Assembly: GCF_016901225.1 (NCBI RefSeq) | Contig: NZ_JAFEUL010000018.1 | Location: 23,654-87,653, forward strand | Length of the DNA: 64,000 nt | Source: Actibacterium sp. 188UL27-1 | GTDB taxonomy: Bacteria; Pseudomonadota; Alphaproteobacteria; Rhodobacterales; Rhodobacteraceae | Reading direction: 5' to 3' | Part shown: piece by piece, positions 17,875 to 26,301 of the stretch | Layout of the letters: each line of letters starts with the position of its first letter | Position numbering within the stretch: position 1 is the stretch's first letter | Translations under genes and position numbers: made by a program | The notes under the pieces: generated by a model | Told to the model about the DNA's origin: nothing | Databases searched by the model: none | Seen by the model: only the letters and a program-made list of their open reading frames with translations

Positions 17875-18891
17875 CTAGCTGAGCGTTTCGACATAGCTGG
17901 TATCCACCACCGTATCGAGGGTGATATCGGCCCCTACCAGCCCTTCCGACTGATACCAGCTGAGTTGATCCTGAAGGGAAGCGGTATTGAGCGCCGCCCC
18001 TTCGTTCAGCCGCATCGTGCCGTTGATGATTGATGGCGCCGCCTTGTCGCGCGGGCGATCCGTATAGACGTATTTATGGATCAGATCGACCATCTGCTGC
18101 ACACCGTCATCGCCACCCGCCTTGTCAATCATGGTTGCATTGTAGTCTGCGACCCCTCTGGAAAAGCCGGTCAGGAATCCTTCGGTCAGTTCGCGTTCAT
18201 CCGAGGCATTCTTGGCCGACGTAAAGACGGTGGTCACTTGATAGTTCGGCAGGTAATCGGACACGTTTCCGATAATGTGAACTGCACCGGATGCGGCCAG
18301 CGGTTTGGCGATATGAGGCACGATGGACCAGGCATCGATCTGGCCGGATTTCAGCGCACCGATGATCGCGCCCACCTTTTGCAACGGCTTGAACGTCAGG
18401 GAGGCACCCTCGGCCTGCGCAACCTTGGAACCCATATAGTGGAAAGAGGATCCCGCCGCGGACATGCCAAAAGACTTGCCATCCAGCCCGGCAGGAGCGG
18501 TCAGCCCTGCCTGGAAGGCCGCGTCCGAGGCAAGGATCTTTTGCCCGTCGATCCCCGGCTCTTCGGAAAGCGCGCCACCGATGATTTTGATTGCGCCCTT
18601 GTCAGCCAGGGACACCAGGCCCCCCGACATGGCCGTCACGGCGTAATCGACATCACCCGAGGCGATGGCCACGGCCATGGGTGGGGCGGCTTGAAAGAAC
18701 TTTAATTCGACGTCCAGACCAGCCTCGGCAAAATAGTCTCGCTCCAAGGCGATGAAGCTGCCGGAATGGCTGGTGAATCGCAGCGCCCCCACCGTCACCT
18801 TCTTTCCTCGCGCGATGCTTGGTGTAGCAAGGCCCATGGCAGCAGCGCCCCCCATGAGTGCGACGGCCATACGGCGATTGATCTTGGTCAT
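17875..18891 (-). CDS. ABC transporter substrate-binding protein (NMT1/THI5-like)
   Basis: A 338-residue periplasmic binding protein. The N-terminus (MTKINRRMAVALMGGAAAMG) has a signal with an arginine pair, so Tat or Sec export are both possible. The mature part has the typical opening VTVGALRFTSHSGSFIALER, then YFAEAGLDVELKFFQAAPPM and AIASGDVDYAVTAMSGGLVS, the pattern of the nitrate/sulfonate/taurine/thiamine-precursor binding family. The first gene of the importer operon. It could bind a sulfonate, a pyrimidine or an aromatic acid; nothing in the sequence decides. Confidence 0.9.
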   Translation of the reverse strand: MTKINRRMAVALMGGAAAMGLATPSIARGKKVTVGALRFTSHSGSFIALERDYFAEAGLDVELKFFQAAPPMAVAIASGDVDYAVTAMSGGLVSLADKGAIKIIGGALSEEPGIDGQKILASDAAFQAGLTAPAGLDGKSFGMSAAGSSFHYMGSKVAQAEGASLTFKPLQKVGAIIGALKSGQIDAWSIVPHIAKPLAASGAVHIIGNVSDYLPNYQVTTVFTSAKNASDERELTEGFLTGFSRGVADYNATMIDKAGGDDGVQQMVDLIHKYVYTDRPRDKAAPSIINGTMRLNEGAALNTASLQDQLSWYQSEGLVGADITLDTVVDTSYVETLS

Positions 18892-19004
18892 CTGATATCC
18901 TCCCTGAGCGCATCACCGAAACTGGCAGCCCGGCTCTGCATTATCTTGGCCCGCCGATTTCAAAAGGCAGTTGATCAAAGTGATCGTATTGAGACGGGGT
19001 GTTG

Positions 19005-19769
19005 TCAACCGACGCATTCCTGGTCGTTTGAACGCGCTGCCTTGCGCAGATTCATCGGAGTCGCTCCAAAGGCGGTTTGACAGGCGCGGCCCAACGCTTC
19101 GGTGGAGCCATACCCATAGCGACGGGCAACCTGGCCGACCCGGTCGCCACGCTCGATATCCTGTTTGGCCAGAGTCAGGCGCCACTTGCGCAGATATGCG
19201 GATGGCGTTTCGCCCACGGCACCGCGAAACAGCTCTGCAAAACGACTAACCGACAAGCCGGCATTCTGGGCCATCGCCTCGATCGGCCAGGGCCGTCCCG
19301 GATCATCATGCAAGGCGACAATCGCGCGGCTGAGGCGGGGATCGGCGAGACCGCCCAAAAGCCCGGGCTCGACAGATCCCCGTTCGATCTGCCCGCGCAA
19401 CAGATGGACCAAAAGCACCTCTCCCAAACGGTTCAGGACCGAGTTTGCCCCGCAGCGCCGTGCCCGATGTTCCGTCACCAACAGGCCTGCCAAAGCAGCG
19501 GTGGTCGGGTCCTTTGTCAGATCGTGGCGGACCAGTTGCGGCAATGCGGCCAGCAACGGATTGTCGGCGCCGCCCCAATTGACCCGCGCCTGCAACATCG
19601 CATGCCCGTCGCAAAGCTCTGGGATCGGTGCGCGGGACAAAAACATGCATTGCGGCTGTGCAGTGGCCTGATCCCCCCTGACCACAAAATTGGCCTCTGC
19701 GCCGGCACATACGGTCACACGCAGGGAGAAACGGGACATCAGGGCCGAAAGGCGATCTTGGTCAGGCAT
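19005..19769 (-). CDS. AraC family transcriptional regulator
   Basis: A 254-residue regulator with an N-terminal cupin-like sensor domain (SLRVTVCAGAEANFVV ... FLSRAPIPELCDGHAML) and a C-terminal double HTH (about 160-250): WPIEAMAQNAGLSVSRFAEL, GETPSAYLRKWRLTLAKQDI, VGQVARRYGYGSTEALGRAC. It is divergent from the peroxiredoxin-like gene; the 90-base gap is AT-rich with two TTCGAT repeats, a likely shared control region. The regulated gene is therefore probably the peroxiredoxin-like one. Confidence 0.88.
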   Translation of the reverse strand: MPDQDRLSALMSRFSLRVTVCAGAEANFVVRGDQATAQPQCMFLSRAPIPELCDGHAMLQARVNWGGADNPLLAALPQLVRHDLTKDPTTAALAGLLVTEHRARRCGANSVLNRLGEVLLVHLLRGQIERGSVEPGLLGGLADPRLSRAIVALHDDPGRPWPIEAMAQNAGLSVSRFAELFRGAVGETPSAYLRKWRLTLAKQDIERGDRVGQVARRYGYGSTEALGRACQTAFGATPMNLRKAARSNDQECVG

Positions 19770-19859
19770 ATCGGCGTTTCGATCAATTATTTTTGATTTA
19801 TTCGATTTGATATCTTGCTACCCCTTAGCAAAGAAATGCAACGCCGAAAGGATCTAGCG

Positions 19860-20396
19860 ATGCTGCTTCCCCGCAAAAAGACCCCCGACCTGACCGTACC
19901 GACACTGGACGGAGCGACTTTCAATCTGTCTGATGAAGCCTCAAAGACCGGGACAGTGATTTGCTTTTACCGGGGGTTGCATTGTCCGCTTTGCGCAACC
20001 TACCTGGCGGAGTTTCAGGCGCGTGTCGATGAGTTTGCGGAACGGGGCGTCGGTACAATTGCCGTCAGCAGCGACGATGCAGACCGGACAAGGCAGATGG
20101 CCGACAAGATCGAGGCGACCAACCTGCGCTTTGGGTACGATCTGAACCTGGGTGTTGCGCGGGACTGGGGGCTGTATATCTCAACCTCGCGCGGGAAAAC
20201 CTCCATCGGGATCGAGGAGCCCGCCCTTTTTTCGGAACCCGGCCTGTTCATGGTCTCCCCCGATCAGTCGCTTTACTACGGATCGGTTCAAACCATGCCC
20301 TTTGTCCGACCGCATTTTTCTGAACTGGTCCAGGCGCTGGATTTTGCAATCGCCAACAGCTATCCCGCGCGGGGCGAATACGCTGGCGCCATTTGA
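19860..20396 (+). CDS. Peroxiredoxin-like (AhpC/TSA) protein
   Basis: A 178-residue thioredoxin-fold protein of the AhpC/TSA superfamily: TPDLTVPTLDGATFNLSDEA, then the active-site region CFYRGLHCPLCATYLAEFQA, and FMVSPDQSLYYGSVQTMPF. The CPLC arrangement at the usual peroxidatic Cys position and the missing distal resolving Cys mark the 'peroxiredoxin-like' subgroup rather than canonical AhpC. Role: probably peroxide reduction in the cytoplasm, inferred. The ATG at 19860 has AAAGGAT upstream; a frame from 19815 has no site. Followed by a clear terminator at 20418. Confidence 0.87.
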   Translation: MLLPRKKTPDLTVPTLDGATFNLSDEASKTGTVICFYRGLHCPLCATYLAEFQARVDEFAERGVGTIAVSSDDADRTRQMADKIEATNLRFGYDLNLGVARDWGLYISTSRGKTSIGIEEPALFSEPGLFMVSPDQSLYYGSVQTMPFVRPHFSELVQALDFAIANSYPARGEYAGAI

Positions 20397-20417
20397 CCAA
20401 CAGTCGATTTTACCAAG

Positions 20418-20445
20418 GCCCGGCACCGAAAGGTCCGGGCTTTTT
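20418..20445 (+). terminator. Rho-independent terminator of the peroxiredoxin-like gene
   Basis: GCCCGG, a short bulged loop, then CCGGGC is followed directly by TTTTT. It is 22 bases past the stop codon, on the plus strand. Confidence 0.85.
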
Positions 20446-20494
20446 GCTGCGCGGATGGCAAGGCGATTGTTTCTTCTCGGTCAGAAATCTGCGC

Positions 20495-20569
20495 AAAAAA
20501 ACGCCGGCACAAGGCCGGCGTTAAGTTATTGAGGCAGGTTTCATACAGGCAAGAAACCTATCGAGCAGT
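20495..20569 (-). ncRNA. Candidate small RNA, about 75 nt
   Basis: No gene covers this interval, yet the minus strand holds a complete transcription unit. A promoter lies at 20576-20604 (TTGGAC, 17-base spacer, TATAAC). The expected start is near 20569. The RNA would contain a first hairpin (AGGTTTC / GAAACCT, stem 20536-20542 with 20553-20559, 10-base loop). It ends in a perfect 9-bp terminator (AACGCCGGC / GCCGGCGTT, 20500-20522) followed by six or more T. No ORF with a ribosome site fits inside. A small trans-acting RNA is the best reading. I know of no named Rhodobacterales sRNA that matches. Confidence 0.65.
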
Positions 20570-20575
20570 GCACTC

Positions 20576-20604
20576 GTTATACGCAAACCCGCCGACCAGT
20601 CCAA
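20576..20604 (-). promoter_or_regulatory. Sigma-70 type promoter of the candidate small RNA
   Basis: On the minus strand, the -35 TTGGAC (complement of 20599-20604) and -10 TATAAC (complement of 20576-20581) are separated by exactly 17 bases. It is one of the closest consensus matches I saw in the window and reads toward the orphan terminator at 20495-20522. Confidence 0.65.
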
Positions 20605-20677
20605 GTTAAAAGTTTGAAAACACTCGATACCCACCGTACGCTACATGACAATGAAATAAGGCCGGAGCAGGGGTTCA

Positions 20678-22498
20678 GTGAAAATGTTGTCAAAATATTT
20701 CATCCGATCACGGGCGATCGCGACTGTTGTTGCCGTGACGACGAGTGTGGGATTCGCGTCGGCTGAACCGCGCCACGGCATAGCTATGTATGGCGACCCT
20801 GCCCTGCCACCGGATTTTGTGTCTTTGCCCCATGTGAACGCTGACGCGCCCAAGGGCGGATCCGTCACTTTTGCAGAGGTTGGAAGCTTTGACAGCCTGC
20901 ATCCGTTCATCCTCAATGGCAGCGCTCCCTATGGCTGGCGTGTCTACGGATTTGAAAGCTTGATGGGCCGCTCGTGGGACGAGCCCTTCACGCTTTACGG
21001 TCTATTGGCCGAATCGGTAGAGACAGGACCGAATCGGGACTGGGTGGAATTCACCCTCAGACAGGAGGCGACCTTCTCGGATGGAAGCCCCGTCACAGTT
21101 GAAGATGTCCTGTGGTCTTACGAAATGCTCGGGACGCAGGGGCATCCCCGTTATCACAGTTCCTGGGCCAAGGTCGCCAAGGCGGAGGCTGTCGGAGAGC
21201 GGGCGGTGCGCTTTACCTTTACCCGTCCTGATAATGAACTGCCGCTGATCCTTGGACTTCCACCCATTCTCAAAAAGGCGGCGTTCGACGGCAGAGCATT
21301 CGACCGGCCCAGCATGGAAGCCCCTATTGGATCTGGGCCGTATGTCATCGAGGACTTGAATGCTGGCCGCAGCATAACGTTGAAAAAGAACCCCGACTGG
21401 TGGGGCTCGGATCTGCCGTTCAACCGCGGCCAACACAATATTGATGAGATCACATATGAGTATTTCGCCGACGGCGATATCGCGTTTGAGGCATTTCGGG
21501 GCGGAGAGATCTCCTATGTGCGAGAGACTAACGCCGCCAAATGGGACAGCAATTACGACTTTCCGGCCGTGGCCACCGGCAAGGTCATCAAATCCGAGAT
21601 CCCCCATCAACGCCCATCCGGTATCGCCGGATTTGTGATGAATACACGCAACCCGCTTTTTGCGGATTGGCGAGTGCGCGAGGCGATGATCCAGGCCTTC
21701 AACTTCGAATTCATCAACCGTACCCTGAATGGCGGATCGCAACCGCGCATCACGTCCTATTTCGCGAATTCGCAATTGGCGATGTCAGATGGTCCGGCGG
21801 ATGGACGGGTCGCTGAGTTGCTGGCCCCATTTGCGCAAGACCTGCCCCCTGGCACCATCGAAGGCTATGCCCTGCCCGTCAGCGACGGACAAAAAGCCAA
21901 TCGCAAGGGTCGCCGCGCTGCGTTGAAGCTGTTGGAAGAAGCCGGGTGGAGCGCCGAAAGTGGCACTTTGAAAAACGCCGATGGTGCACCGTTTGCCTTT
22001 GAATTCCTGCTCCAGGCTGGTTCAGCGCAAGAGGCGAACATCGCCGAACTTTATATAGAGGCGCTGACCGCCCTTGGCATGGACGTCCAGATCACGACCG
22101 TCGACAGCGCGCAGTACAAAGAGCGCACCCAAATCTACGACTTTGCCATGACGCCCTACAGCCGCCCCATGAGCCTGAGCCCCGGGACCGAGCAGCGGCT
22201 GTATTGGGGAAGCGACGGTGTAGAAAAGCCAGGCACACGCAATTGGATGGGTATGGACAGCCCCGCGGCGGAGGCGATGATCGACACAATGCTGACCTCC
22301 AACAGCCAAGAGGACTTCATCGCGTCGGTCAAAGCCCTGGACCGCATCCTGACGGCTGGCCGATATGTGGTGCCGATCTGGTATCAGCCGAAATCCTACC
22401 TCGCCCATCAGGCCGATCTGCAATATCCCGAACGCCTGCCAATCTATGGCGACTGGCTGGGCTTCATGCCCGATATCTGGTGGATCGCATCCCAATAG
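20678..22498 (+). CDS. Extracellular solute-binding protein family 5 (YejA-like)
   Basis: A 606-residue periplasmic binding protein of the oligopeptide/dipeptide class, closest in pattern to YejA (microcin C and oligopeptide uptake). After a signal peptide ending in FASA it reads HGIAMYGDPALPPDFVSLPH and NADAPKGGSVTFAEVGSFDS. Then come LHPFILNGSAPYGWRVYGFE and the core domain (WVEFTLRQEATFSDGSPVTV). Translation probably starts at GTG 20678 or ATG 20684. No permease or ATPase genes follow, unlike the yejABEF arrangement, so it must use a transporter encoded elsewhere or be an extra receptor. Confidence 0.9.
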   Translation: MKMLSKYFIRSRAIATVVAVTTSVGFASAEPRHGIAMYGDPALPPDFVSLPHVNADAPKGGSVTFAEVGSFDSLHPFILNGSAPYGWRVYGFESLMGRSWDEPFTLYGLLAESVETGPNRDWVEFTLRQEATFSDGSPVTVEDVLWSYEMLGTQGHPRYHSSWAKVAKAEAVGERAVRFTFTRPDNELPLILGLPPILKKAAFDGRAFDRPSMEAPIGSGPYVIEDLNAGRSITLKKNPDWWGSDLPFNRGQHNIDEITYEYFADGDIAFEAFRGGEISYVRETNAAKWDSNYDFPAVATGKVIKSEIPHQRPSGIAGFVMNTRNPLFADWRVREAMIQAFNFEFINRTLNGGSQPRITSYFANSQLAMSDGPADGRVAELLAPFAQDLPPGTIEGYALPVSDGQKANRKGRRAALKLLEEAGWSAESGTLKNADGAPFAFEFLLQAGSAQEANIAELYIEALTALGMDVQITTVDSAQYKERTQIYDFAMTPYSRPMSLSPGTEQRLYWGSDGVEKPGTRNWMGMDSPAAEAMIDTMLTSNSQEDFIASVKALDRILTAGRYVVPIWYQPKSYLAHQADLQYPERLPIYGDWLGFMPDIWWIASQ

Positions 22499-22600
22499 AT
22501 CGCCTCATTTCTGCCCGATGAAACGTCATAGCTGCGCCACTTTTTCGTTCTATGTTTCATATGCCGGTGGATCGATAACAATTTGGGGCAAAGCTTTCCT

Positions 22601-22959
22601 ATGAAGATCGCGTATGATGGCGACTGTCCGTTTTGTTCGCACTATGTCGGGATGGTACGTTTGCGGGAGACGGTGGGCCCAGTAGAGCTGATCAATGCCA
22701 GGGACGATGATCCGGCAGTTCAGTTTCTGAAAGATCACGGATATGACCTGAATGAAGGGATGGCCATCATTGATGCGAAACCGTCTATTTCGGCGACGAA
22801 TGTGTCCATCGGCTGGCCTTGCTGAGTACGCGGTCTGGTATATTCAACAAATTGGTCGCAGTTGTCTTTGGCTCACCACGTATATCCAAAGCGCTGTATC
22901 CAGTGCTTCGGGCAGGGCGAAATGCCACTTTGATGCTTTTGAGCCGCGAACGCATCTAA
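22601..22959 (+). pseudogene. DCC family thiol-disulfide oxidoreductase, frameshifted
   Basis: The frame starts MKIAYDGDCPFCSHYVGMVR and continues LRETVGPVELINARDDDPAV and GYDLNEGMAIID, exactly the DCC-family opening with the DGDCPFC motif. After the codon at 22772-22774 the family sequence continues only in another frame: ETVYFGDECVHRLALLST, RSGIFNKLVAVVFGS, PRISKALYPVLRAGRNATLM, stop at 22957-22959. One base is missing at about 22775 (GATGCGAAACC where GATGGCGAAACC would restore it). The intact protein would have about 119 residues. If the indel is real the product is a 74-residue truncated domain. It precedes the broken HTTM-like gene, a family often found beside DCC genes. Confidence 0.85.
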
Positions 22960-23068
22960 CCTGTGACTAATTGCAAGCTCAATCTGCTGAAATTGTCATT
23001 CTGACAGCAACAGTTCATTATGCAGTCAGGCCCAGTCGCGCTTCAGTAATTTCGTTTTCGAGCATGTA

Positions 23069-24507
23069 TTAATTAGAAGCTCTAGTGTGTGCAGACTTTT
23101 GGTCGATCAAAGTCAACTGGCTTAAAATTAAGAAATGCTGCGCAAAGACGTTTGCCTTGAGATATGCATTGTTCCAATTGTCTGCCGTCGATACCAGCCC
23201 ATCTGGTCCTTTAACAGTAACTTCCAGGTTTGGATTCTGCGCCAGTAGTCGATCAAGTTCAAACCGCACGAACTGCAAATCCTGTTTTATGAACTGCTGG
23301 TCAAAAGCTGGACTGTTGGACGATATTGGGAACACAAGCTCCTGCTGATACGCCCAAAGACCGGAGACGACACCGTGGAGCAAATGATTGGTTTCTCTGC
23401 CTTCCGTGTGCAAATTCGAAAACATTGCGATGCTACTCTCGGTCTTCAAACCCAAATAAGGGCTCCATCCATTCAAAAAGAATAGCACTGGAATGATTAG
23501 CCAGCCCGAATAGCGGTAATCGCCAGACGTTCCGCCATCACGCGGCATCGCTGCAATGACAAACCCATAAAATGCCAGGGCATATACGGCAAAAAATGGC
23601 ATAAAACCGCGATCAGTTGGCAAGAACAGATCCGGGCTGACCGCCGACAAGGATGCTGCAAGATAGGCCGCTACCAGAACCAGCAGAGCTATGCGGCCAA
23701 TACTCAAAATGCGATTTCGGCGATCTCCCACCCCCAAAAAAATGGGCAACCAAACTGTAAAAACCTCCCGCGGAAGAAACAGGGCATAAAGAAGCAGGAC
23801 GATGGTCGAAAAGTCTTTGTAGTATGCGCATCCTGTAAATCCGATAATTATATGGAATAGAATGCCAATCAACATACCAAAAGGCTTGAGCCGCGTTATA
23901 AACAAGGCAACCATCGCAATCAGTTCAATGATGAACGTCGCATAGATTGCACCGTAATGCTCGACAACCCAGTTAGCCAACAACACAACTTCAAATAGAG
24001 CACGATAGAGGACCACGGCGCAACTTACAGTGGGATCTAAAAGTCTATATTGATCTTATGGTAAATGCCAAAGAAATATAAAACTGGCAGTAGAAACCGA
24101 CCAAGCGAAACAATTTAGGCAAAGTAAACGTCACGCTGTGATCAGTTGATTGGCCGAGCAAGAACAGTGATCTCGACCACGATTAGTGAAAAGAAAAATG
24201 CTGTTGTTTGGTTATTGGATGCGACTGGCAGAGAACTGACATGATAAGCGCTAAAAGCAATGGCGTTTAAAACCAGCACCCACCACAAGCGTGGCAGGAC
24301 AATACCAATCGCACTCAATACCATAAAACCGTAATGAGTGTGACTTGGGAAGGGGCTGCCAAAATTGGTCAAACCCCACACCTGGAAGAAATAAAAGGAA
24401 GACAGGAGCGTGATAAGGCCCAGCCGGTCCAATGCCATGGCCCGCAATTGAACCGATCCCAACATACTGCCTATCCGCTTCGCATCTAACGCCGCCTTGC
24501 CCACCAC
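23069..24507 (-). pseudogene. HTTM-like polytopic membrane protein, multiply disrupted
   Basis: Read on the minus strand, a membrane protein starts near 24507 (GTG; ALDRLGLITLLSSFYFFQVW, HTHYGFMVLSAIGIVLPRLW). It then meets an in-frame TGA at 24142-24144 and a TAA at 24115-24117. It resumes as IVSLGRFLLPVLYFFGIYHK, INIDF, and needs a +1 frame change at about 24038-24042 (a run of T one base short) to continue LDPTVSCAVVLYRALFEVVL. After that it is open to 23069, including GWSPYLGLKTESSIAMFSNL. Reconstructed length is about 480 residues, as for HTTM (vitamin K-dependent carboxylase-like) proteins. The region is visibly more AT-rich than its neighbours. The 315-residue 3' part has no evident own start context. 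Confidence 0.8.
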
Positions 24508-24626
24508 GCCCGATCTAGTCTTTGATCACAGCCATCCCATGACTGAGGCGGTATTGAGGAACTTTGTCAAAATTTGGTTCATACCAAGTCAAGCGTGACA
24601 ACACAGCTATCGGAGCAGTTCGGCGG

Positions 24627-25700
24627 TTATTCGTCGGCCTCGTCAGCGATAAGCAGGATCTCCCCGGCTTGCTCCAGTGCGCGAATGCTCGCTACGACAG
24701 CGCTTTGAGCCGCTTCGGCGTCTTTCTCCTTGACCGAGGTTATCTCAGCCATCTCCTCCCGCAGGTTATCAGCCATGCGCTTTGACATGTTTTCAAGGAT
24801 GAAATCGCGCGATTTTTCGTCCTCGCCTTTTGCCGAGGCAAGGGCAGTCAACAGATCAGTGGCTTCGATTCCTCGGATCGCCTTGGGAATGTCCCTTGGT
24901 GCAACGCGTGCAGGAATATTGGTGAAGGTAAAGATGGCCTTGCGCACCCGTTCCGCAAAGGCGGCATCGGTCTGGTCCAGCCCCTCAAGGACATCTTCGC
25001 GGGTTGAAGCGACACTGGAATTCAGGATTGCCCCCACCCGCTCTACGGGTTCGGCTTCGAACGCTTTGACCGGTACTGCTTCCAACTGATCAGAGATCGA
25101 CAGCCCGATGCGCCGTACGGTTTCCGGCCCGATCTCGGCCGTTTGTGAGATCGCATAGGAAATACGGCGGGCCCGCTCACCAGGTAGCAAGCCAAGCAAC
25201 TCCGCGGCCTTTTGCACGCTGAGTTTTGAAAGCATGACGGCCCCCACCTCCACCGCTTCTTCCTGCAGCACCGGGACGAGGCGTTCATTCTCCAGCCCGG
25301 CGATGCGTTCCCATGGATCGCCCTTTGCCACCACGCCAGCCTCACGCCGCAAGCGAGCGGACGTGGCTGTGCTGATATGACCTTCAAGCACTGATAGCGC
25401 CCCTTCGATACCTTTAGGAAAGGACAGACCGATGCTCTCCAGCTCGTGAATGAATTCCTGCACAACAGCGGTCAGTGTAGATGTGTCAACGCTGCGCATG
25501 CCGGCCAGTTCTGCTGTCAATCGCACCTGATCAAGCTCTGACATGTCTTTCAGGGGCAGATTAACCCCACCTGATAGCAACAACTGAACGATAACGGCCG
25601 CCTTTTGGCGACGCGTCAACGTGGCAGGTGCACGTTTGGGTGCGGACATACCCGGCAACCGGTCGCGTTCGGGTGCGTTCAAAGCGGGAAGGGGATCCAA
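24627..25700 (-). CDS. FliG-like protein (flagellar motor switch homologue), isolated gene
   Basis: About 357 residues. The N-terminal part (LTRRQKAAVIVQLLLSGGVN) matches FliG's opening helices. The C-terminal region carries the FliG torque domain pattern: DIPKAIRGIEATDLLTALAS, then FILENMSKRMADNLREEMAE, ITSVKEKDAEAAQSAVVASI and IRALEQAGEILL. FliG sits in the C-ring and couples stator force to rotation. No other flagellar gene is nearby, so this is either a second copy or a diverged FliG. The best start is TTG at 25700, six bases after GGAG; TTG at 25706 directly abuts it. A Pro-rich N-terminal extension precedes the domain. Confidence 0.82.
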   Translation of the reverse strand: MDPLPALNAPERDRLPGMSAPKRAPATLTRRQKAAVIVQLLLSGGVNLPLKDMSELDQVRLTAELAGMRSVDTSTLTAVVQEFIHELESIGLSFPKGIEGALSVLEGHISTATSARLRREAGVVAKGDPWERIAGLENERLVPVLQEEAVEVGAVMLSKLSVQKAAELLGLLPGERARRISYAISQTAEIGPETVRRIGLSISDQLEAVPVKAFEAEPVERVGAILNSSVASTREDVLEGLDQTDAAFAERVRKAIFTFTNIPARVAPRDIPKAIRGIEATDLLTALASAKGEDEKSRDFILENMSKRMADNLREEMAEITSVKEKDAEAAQSAVVASIRALEQAGEILLIADEADE

Positions 25701-25806
25701 GATCAACTCCGTTCTGGAATGTTATCTTGGAGTAGCAGCAACAGATTTAAGGCCGAGTTACCCGGAACGAAAAATGAACGATAAATTTGCGCAGAAGTGA
25801 CTATCG

Positions 25807-25845
25807 CAAACAAAATCCCGGACTGCATGGTAGCAGACCGGGATT
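25807..25845 (-). terminator. Rho-independent terminator of the small secreted protein gene
   Basis: AATCCCGG and CCGGGATT (25814-25821 with 25838-25845) form the stem; on the minus strand TTTTGTTTG follows. It is 23 bases beyond the stop of the 55-residue gene. Confidence 0.8.
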
Positions 25846-25867
25846 CATCATCACACGCGGCGTGGTA

Positions 25868-26035
25868 TCAGCTGTTGACCTGATCCACGCATTTGCCGCT
25901 ATTTGCATCAAACACCATACCAGCGGAGCAGGTGATTGTCGCCGTTTCGGCCTTGCCGTAGTTGCAATTATAGGCCAGCGACATTGTTGGAACGGCGGCA
26001 AGCAGGAGGGCCGCGAGGGTCGTTTTGATCTTCAT
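25868..26035 (-). CDS. Small secreted cysteine protein (55 aa)
   Basis: The product has a signal peptide (MKIKTTLAALLLAAVPTMSL, A) followed by YNCNYGKAETATITCSAGMV and FDANSGKCVDQVNS. The three Cys (24, 36, 49) and the C-x(11)-CSAGMVFDA-x-SGKCV pattern recall a minimal chitin-binding/peritrophin-like (CBM14) unit, seen in short Rhodobacteraceae exported proteins. An odd number of Cys leaves one unpaired or allows dimer formation. It has its own terminator. It is too short to be found by most gene callers with high thresholds. The binding function is inferred only from the Cys pattern. Confidence 0.75.
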   Translation of the reverse strand: MKIKTTLAALLLAAVPTMSLAYNCNYGKAETATITCSAGMVFDANSGKCVDQVNS

Positions 26036-26301
26036 TGGTCAGTCCTGTCTCATGATTTCGGTGATTAAGAAGTAGCATGAAACGCCCCACCGACAAATGC
26101 TTGCCCCTGTAGAAGGGTCCAGATTGCTTTACCCCCTGCTTCGCTCGATCGCATCGTATTGAGATCAGGTGAAAAACTGGCATCCGCACAAATTTAAGGC
26201 GATACCTGCGCCTTTGGGCATTGTTGTTCTGGTCGTCGGCCAACCCAGCAGCGCGGCACATGATCCAGAAGCGGGATTTGTGATTGGGGGCTCGGCGTCC
26301 T

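Noticed and set aside
23069..24016. The 315-residue 3' part of the HTTM gene as an intact gene
   Set aside because: It begins in the middle of the domain without a ribosome site and is in line with an upstream half that is disrupted; treated as part of one pseudogene.
24115..24144. TGA in the HTTM gene read as selenocysteine
   Set aside because: A TAA follows 27 bases later and a frameshift after that; no SECIS-like hairpin seen. Ordinary decay explains all three.
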